A stretch of DNA of 9,774 nucleotides from a bacterium (lineage in GTDB: Bacteria > JAMCPX01): the NCBI GenBank assembly GCA_027364825.1, contig DAHXOM010000108.1, positions 1-9,774 of the forward strand. The letters are read 5' to 3'. Below the pieces are notes generated by a model. The model worked only from the letters and a program-made list of their open reading frames with translations, made no database searches and had not been told where the DNA came from. Positions within the stretch are counted from its first letter, which is position 1. Each line of letters opens with the position of its first letter. Of this stretch, positions 6,425-9,774 are shown piece after piece. The position numbers were made by a program, and so were the translations under genes.

Positions 6425-8530
6425 ATGGCAAACGAAATCAAGCAGAACGGAAAGGGGTTTAGCGAGGCAGAGATTGCCGTCCACTGGAAGGAGGAAGAAC
6501 TTATCTATCCGCCGTCAACGTTCGTTGCCCAGGCGAACATGGCGGATCCGAAAGTATACGAACGTTTCAGCGAAAAAAAATTTCCCGAATGTTTTAAAGA
6601 ATACGCAGACATGCTCACCTGGGACCGCTACTGGCACACAACCCTTGATACAAGCAACCCTCCATTCTGGAAATGGTTTGTGGGCGGCAAATTGAATGCA
6701 AGCTATAACTGCGTCGACCGGCATCTTCAGCAGTATAAAAACAAGGCCGCACTTATCTGGGTACCGGAGCCGGAAGAGGAATCGGATGCAGTCATTACCT
6801 ATCAGGAGCTTTTTGTAAGGATAAACGAATTTGCCGCATTGCTGAGAGATTTTGCAGGTCTCAAAACCGGAGACAGGGTAACATTCCATATGCCCATGGT
6901 GCCGGAGCTGCCGGTATCGATGCTTGCAAGTGCACGGCTCGGTATCATCCATTCCGAAGTATACGGCGGATTCAGCGGACAGGCATGCGGGGACAGGATC
7001 CAGGATTCGCAAAGCACGGTTCTTGTGACAATAGACGGCTACTATCGATCCGGAACACTTATCGATCACAAAGCCAATGCCGACATAGCGGTGAAAAGGG
7101 CAGAGGAACTCGGGCAGAAGATTGACAAGGTTCTCGTATGGAGAAGGCACAAAGGACAATACGCATCGAAGTCTCCCATGGTAAAAGGCAGGGATTTCTT
7201 TGTCGACGATCTCTTGAAAGAGTTCAAGGGTGCAAGGGTCGAACCGATATCCATGCCTGCGGAAGCGCCGCTGTTTATCATGTATACAAGCGGCACAACC
7301 GGCAAGCCCAAGGGTGCCCAGCACAGTACCGGAGGGTATCTCTCGTACGTAGCGGGAACGTCTAAGTATATACAGGACATTCATCCGGAAGCCGTGTACT
7401 TGTGTATGGCTGATATAGGATGGATTACCGGACATTCGTATATTGTTTACGGGCCTCTTGCCCTTGCGGCAACAAGCGTCATGTACGAAGGCGTCCCGAC
7501 GTTTCCTGATGCGGGACGGCCGTGGAGGATCGCCGAGCGCCTCAACGTCAACATTTTTCATACAGCACCGACATCCATACGTATGTTACGGAAGGCAGGC
7601 CCGAATGAGCCGGCGAAGTACAATTATCATTTCAAGCATATGACAACCGTTGGAGAGCCTATAGAGCCTGATGTCTGGAGATGGTACTACTACGAGGTGG
7701 GAAAGAAGGAGGCCGCTATTGTCGACACATGGTGGCAGACGGAGAACGGCGGTTTTTTATGCAGTACGATCCCGGCAATAAAACCCATGAAACCCGGCAG
7801 CGCAGGACCCGGTATGCCCGGCATATACCCTGTTATCTACGATGAAAACGGTAAAGAGATTGAAAGGGGATCCGGCAGGGCAGGGAACATTTGTATCCGA
7901 AACCCATGGCCCGGTATTTTCCAGACAATATGGGGCGACCCCGACCGGTTTGTAAAAACCTATTATGAGAAGTACTGCAAGAATAAAAACAGCAAGGATT
8001 GGAGGGACTGGCCGTACTTTGCCGGTGATGGGGCCATGGAGGCTGAAGACGGATATTTCAGAATACTCGGCAGGATTGATGATGTGATCAACGTCGCCGG
8101 CCACCGCCTTGGAACCAAGGAATTGGAATCAGCCTGTTTGACCGTTCCCGAGGTTGCGGAGGCAGCGGTTGTCCCGGTGGTGGATGAGGTAAAAGGAAGG
8201 GTGCCTGTTGTTTATATAGCGTTAAAGCCGGGTTACGAAAATGAGGGAGAAAAGATAGCACAAAAAATAGTTGCAACCATTGAGAGTGTGATCGGCAAGA
8301 TTGCACGGCCTAAAAATATATACATCGTGCCGGACATGCCGAAGACACGTTCGGGTAAGATTATGCGCCGGGTGCTTTCAGCCATTTCGAACCGGTTTAA
8401 CGTCGGTGATGTTACCACGCTTGCCAATGCAGATGTCGTTGAAAAGATCCGGGTGCTTGTTCAGGGCAAGGACAAGGTAATCGTGGAAAAAGCGCCGGAA
8501 GACCTTGAGCATTTTGGGGAAGAAAAATAA
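6425..8530 (+). CDS. acs: Acetyl-CoA synthetase, AMP-forming (acetate-CoA ligase)
   Basis: Cytoplasmic adenylate-forming enzyme joining acetate, ATP and CoA to acetyl-CoA, AMP and PPi through acetyl-AMP. The 701 residues are somewhat longer than the usual 650. Core motifs are YTSGTTGKPKG (287-297), GWITGHSYIVYGPL (332-345), TVGEPI (408-413), DTWWQTENGG (434-443), GD (534-535), GRIDD (549-553) and PKTRSGKIMRR (639-649). K645 is the catalytic lysine that protein acetyltransferases often target. The acetate-pocket residues known from Salmonella Acs (V310, T311, V386, W414) read I, T, V and W here, which favours acetate. Two small departures are ENGG instead of ETGG and a slightly extended Lys/Asn/Trp-rich loop at 517-530. 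In Syntrophus aciditrophicus a related enzyme runs backwards to make ATP; sequence cannot tell direction. Propionate as substrate is the main alternative. Confidence 0.93.
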   Translation: MANEIKQNGKGFSEAEIAVHWKEEELIYPPSTFVAQANMADPKVYERFSEKKFPECFKEYADMLTWDRYWHTTLDTSNPPFWKWFVGGKLNASYNCVDRHLQQYKNKAALIWVPEPEEESDAVITYQELFVRINEFAALLRDFAGLKTGDRVTFHMPMVPELPVSMLASARLGIIHSEVYGGFSGQACGDRIQDSQSTVLVTIDGYYRSGTLIDHKANADIAVKRAEELGQKIDKVLVWRRHKGQYASKSPMVKGRDFFVDDLLKEFKGARVEPISMPAEAPLFIMYTSGTTGKPKGAQHSTGGYLSYVAGTSKYIQDIHPEAVYLCMADIGWITGHSYIVYGPLALAATSVMYEGVPTFPDAGRPWRIAERLNVNIFHTAPTSIRMLRKAGPNEPAKYNYHFKHMTTVGEPIEPDVWRWYYYEVGKKEAAIVDTWWQTENGGFLCSTIPAIKPMKPGSAGPGMPGIYPVIYDENGKEIERGSGRAGNICIRNPWPGIFQTIWGDPDRFVKTYYEKYCKNKNSKDWRDWPYFAGDGAMEAEDGYFRILGRIDDVINVAGHRLGTKELESACLTVPEVAEAAVVPVVDEVKGRVPVVYIALKPGYENEGEKIAQKIVATIESVIGKIARPKNIYIVPDMPKTRSGKIMRRVLSAISNRFNVGDVTTLANADVVEKIRVLVQGKDKVIVEKAPEDLEHFGEEK

Positions 8531-8531
8531 T

Positions 8532-8539
8532 AAAGGAGG
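8532..8539 (+). promoter_or_regulatory. Ribosome binding site of the porin gene
   Basis: AAAGGAGG begins 2 nt after the acs stop and ends 4 nt before the ATG at 8544. It selects this ATG over the in-frame TTG at 8505 inside acs, and it implies that the porin is translated from the acs mRNA. Confidence 0.85.
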
Positions 8540-8543
8540 ATAT

Positions 8544-9752
8544 ATGAAACATAGTTTATGGTTTTTAACGTTTGTTGTTTCCCTGTTTGCGATGTTGATC
8601 TGCGTACGCAGTTCATACGCTGTAACGGTTACAGAAAGCAAAGACGCATCAACTACCGTAAAGTTCCTCTTACAGGTACAGGCTCAGGCAGAACAGAATG
8701 CAACGTATACCGGGCAAGGCTGGGCAGGGGATTTCTTTGTCAGGCGGGCAAGGATTCTTCTTTTTGGTAATGTAACGCCGTTTGTGAATTATTTTGTTGA
8801 GACCGATGAACCGGACTATGGCAAAAGGGGCAACAATACCCCCAGTTTCTTTATTCAGGACGCATACATCACTTTGCACCTCTACAAAAACGAAGTAAAA
8901 CTTGACACCGGAATGCTGCTGCTCCCGTTTTCCCATAACGGCAGGCAGGCAGCAAGTTCACTGCTCCCGGTTGATTATGATATATCCTCGGTGTTCGGCC
9001 GGTATCCGGTAAACGGAAGTGTTGTGGGAAGGGTTTTCGGCGCCGAGCTGAGCGGTTTCGTGATTGACGGCCACCTTAATTACATATTCCTCTTATCTAA
9101 CGGCGTAAATGCTCAGGCCTCCAAGATAACAAGCACCGCAGTTTTGAACCCAAGCGACACGAAGAGGTTTACCGGAAGACTGCAGTACAATGTGTTTGAC
9201 ACGGACGATGTACTTGGATTTTTCTATGCAGGCACGTACCTGGGCGCAAAGAGGATACTTTCAGTCGGTGCGAGTTATGACGAAGAACCGAATTCAATAT
9301 CCGACGACCCTGCGAATGTCAATTTCACAAAGGTCGGCAATTACAGCGCATACGACGTTGACGTGTTCCTCGATTATCCTATAGCCTATCCGTCCATAGA
9401 CAGCGGAGTGCTTACGGTTCAGGCCGCATATCTCAGATATAATTATGATAACCTTAACTATGACGATGGGACCGCATTCTATGCAGAAGCGGGTTATCTG
9501 TTCCCCTGGGTTGTAGGATGGGGAAGGCTTGAACCTGTTATTAAGATTGACAATTTTGCAAGCTCGCAGACACCTGCCGGCGGAACCTATCTTAATTTTA
9601 CGCGGTACCATTTTGGCGTGAATTACTGGCTCAAAGAGCACCAGGCAAATATAAAGGCAGAGTATCTGGTTGACAGTGAAAACGGCAAGATCGCCGGTGT
9701 TAATGCGCAGAGCCAGGATATAGCTACGGTCCAATTCCAAATACTCTTTTAA
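8544..9752 (+). CDS. Outer-membrane beta-barrel porin, phosphate-selective porin O/P-like
   Basis: Exported protein of 402 residues. Residues 1-26 are a signal peptide: MKH, a hydrophobic run at 5-21, then SSYA before the predicted cut at A26. C20 follows MLI, not a lipobox, so it is not a lipoprotein. The mature part alternates short amphipathic strands with Asp/Asn/Gly-rich loops and ends in QFQILF, with the C-terminal Phe expected for assembly by the BAM complex. FFVRRARILLFGNVTPF (64-80) and the NYWLKEHQANIKAEY stretch (360-374) recall the porin O/P superfamily. The gene sits 13 nt after acs in what looks like one operon, so diffusion of acetate or other small carboxylates is a fair inference, but selectivity cannot be read from sequence. 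Start chosen from the ribosome binding site and signal peptide. Confidence 0.85.
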   Translation: MKHSLWFLTFVVSLFAMLICVRSSYAVTVTESKDASTTVKFLLQVQAQAEQNATYTGQGWAGDFFVRRARILLFGNVTPFVNYFVETDEPDYGKRGNNTPSFFIQDAYITLHLYKNEVKLDTGMLLLPFSHNGRQAASSLLPVDYDISSVFGRYPVNGSVVGRVFGAELSGFVIDGHLNYIFLLSNGVNAQASKITSTAVLNPSDTKRFTGRLQYNVFDTDDVLGFFYAGTYLGAKRILSVGASYDEEPNSISDDPANVNFTKVGNYSAYDVDVFLDYPIAYPSIDSGVLTVQAAYLRYNYDNLNYDDGTAFYAEAGYLFPWVVGWGRLEPVIKIDNFASSQTPAGGTYLNFTRYHFGVNYWLKEHQANIKAEYLVDSENGKIAGVNAQSQDIATVQFQILF

Positions 9753-9774
9753 AGACAAAAAAGGTGCATTCTGT

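Noticed and set aside
6515..7561. Open frame of 348 codons on the minus strand, antisense to acs
   Set aside because: It lies wholly within acs, has no ribosome binding site that I can see and no recognisable domain. Its Cys/His/Arg-rich composition is typical of a shadow of a well-biased coding strand.
8601..8610. Perfect palindrome TGCGTACGCA in the porin signal-peptide region
   Set aside because: Ten bases of symmetry within coding sequence with no partner copy or spacing relation to a promoter; probably chance.
9294..9758. Minus-strand open frame of 154 codons over the end of the porin
   Set aside because: Shadow of the porin frame, with no motif or signal and no ribosome binding site.

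Overview
The window looks like chromosomal DNA of a Gram-negative anaerobe, most likely a deltaproteobacterium (Desulfobacterota). That is inferred from gene order, a Gfo/Idh/MocA oxidoreductase between lpxA and lpxB, a DUF374 acyltransferase after msbA, and a sigma-54 type promoter. No marker gene fixes the species. All genes read on the + strand and form two blocks.

Block 1 (1-5480) is the end of a lipid A operon: fabZ tail, lpxA, a gnnA-like UDP-sugar 3-dehydrogenase, lpxB, msbA and a DUF374 (LpxJ-type) lipid A acyltransferase. Every neighbouring pair overlaps (4, 4, 29, 4 and 20 nt), so translation is probably coupled throughout. The enzymes add the first acyl chain to UDP-GlcNAc (or its 3-amino analogue), condense the disaccharide, add a secondary acyl chain and flip the product across the inner membrane. 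lpxD, the UDP-diacylglucosamine hydrolase, lpxK, waaA and gnnB are not in the window. LpxB carries an extra in-frame segment of about 51 codons (1833-1985) that contains nested inverted repeats. It looks like a palindromic repeat inserted into the gene and tolerated in a surface loop.

The 224-nt gap (5481-5704) is a compact control region. It holds four GTAAC/GTTAC pentamers in dyad arrangement at 10-, 21- and 10-nt steps (5506-5551). A well-matched -24/-12 sigma-54 promoter follows (5624-5640), then a strong ribosome binding site. The geometry fits an enhancer-binding protein acting about 120 bp upstream of the start of transcription.

Block 2 (5705-9752) is satP (acetate/succinate permease), acs (AMP-forming acetyl-CoA synthetase) and an outer-membrane porin. 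Together they make a route for short-chain carboxylates from outer membrane to inner membrane to CoA thioester. In a syntrophic organism the same genes could run in the acetate-producing direction. The last 22 bases (9753-9774) hold nothing I can assign. I see no tRNA, rRNA, CRISPR array, transposase or phage gene.
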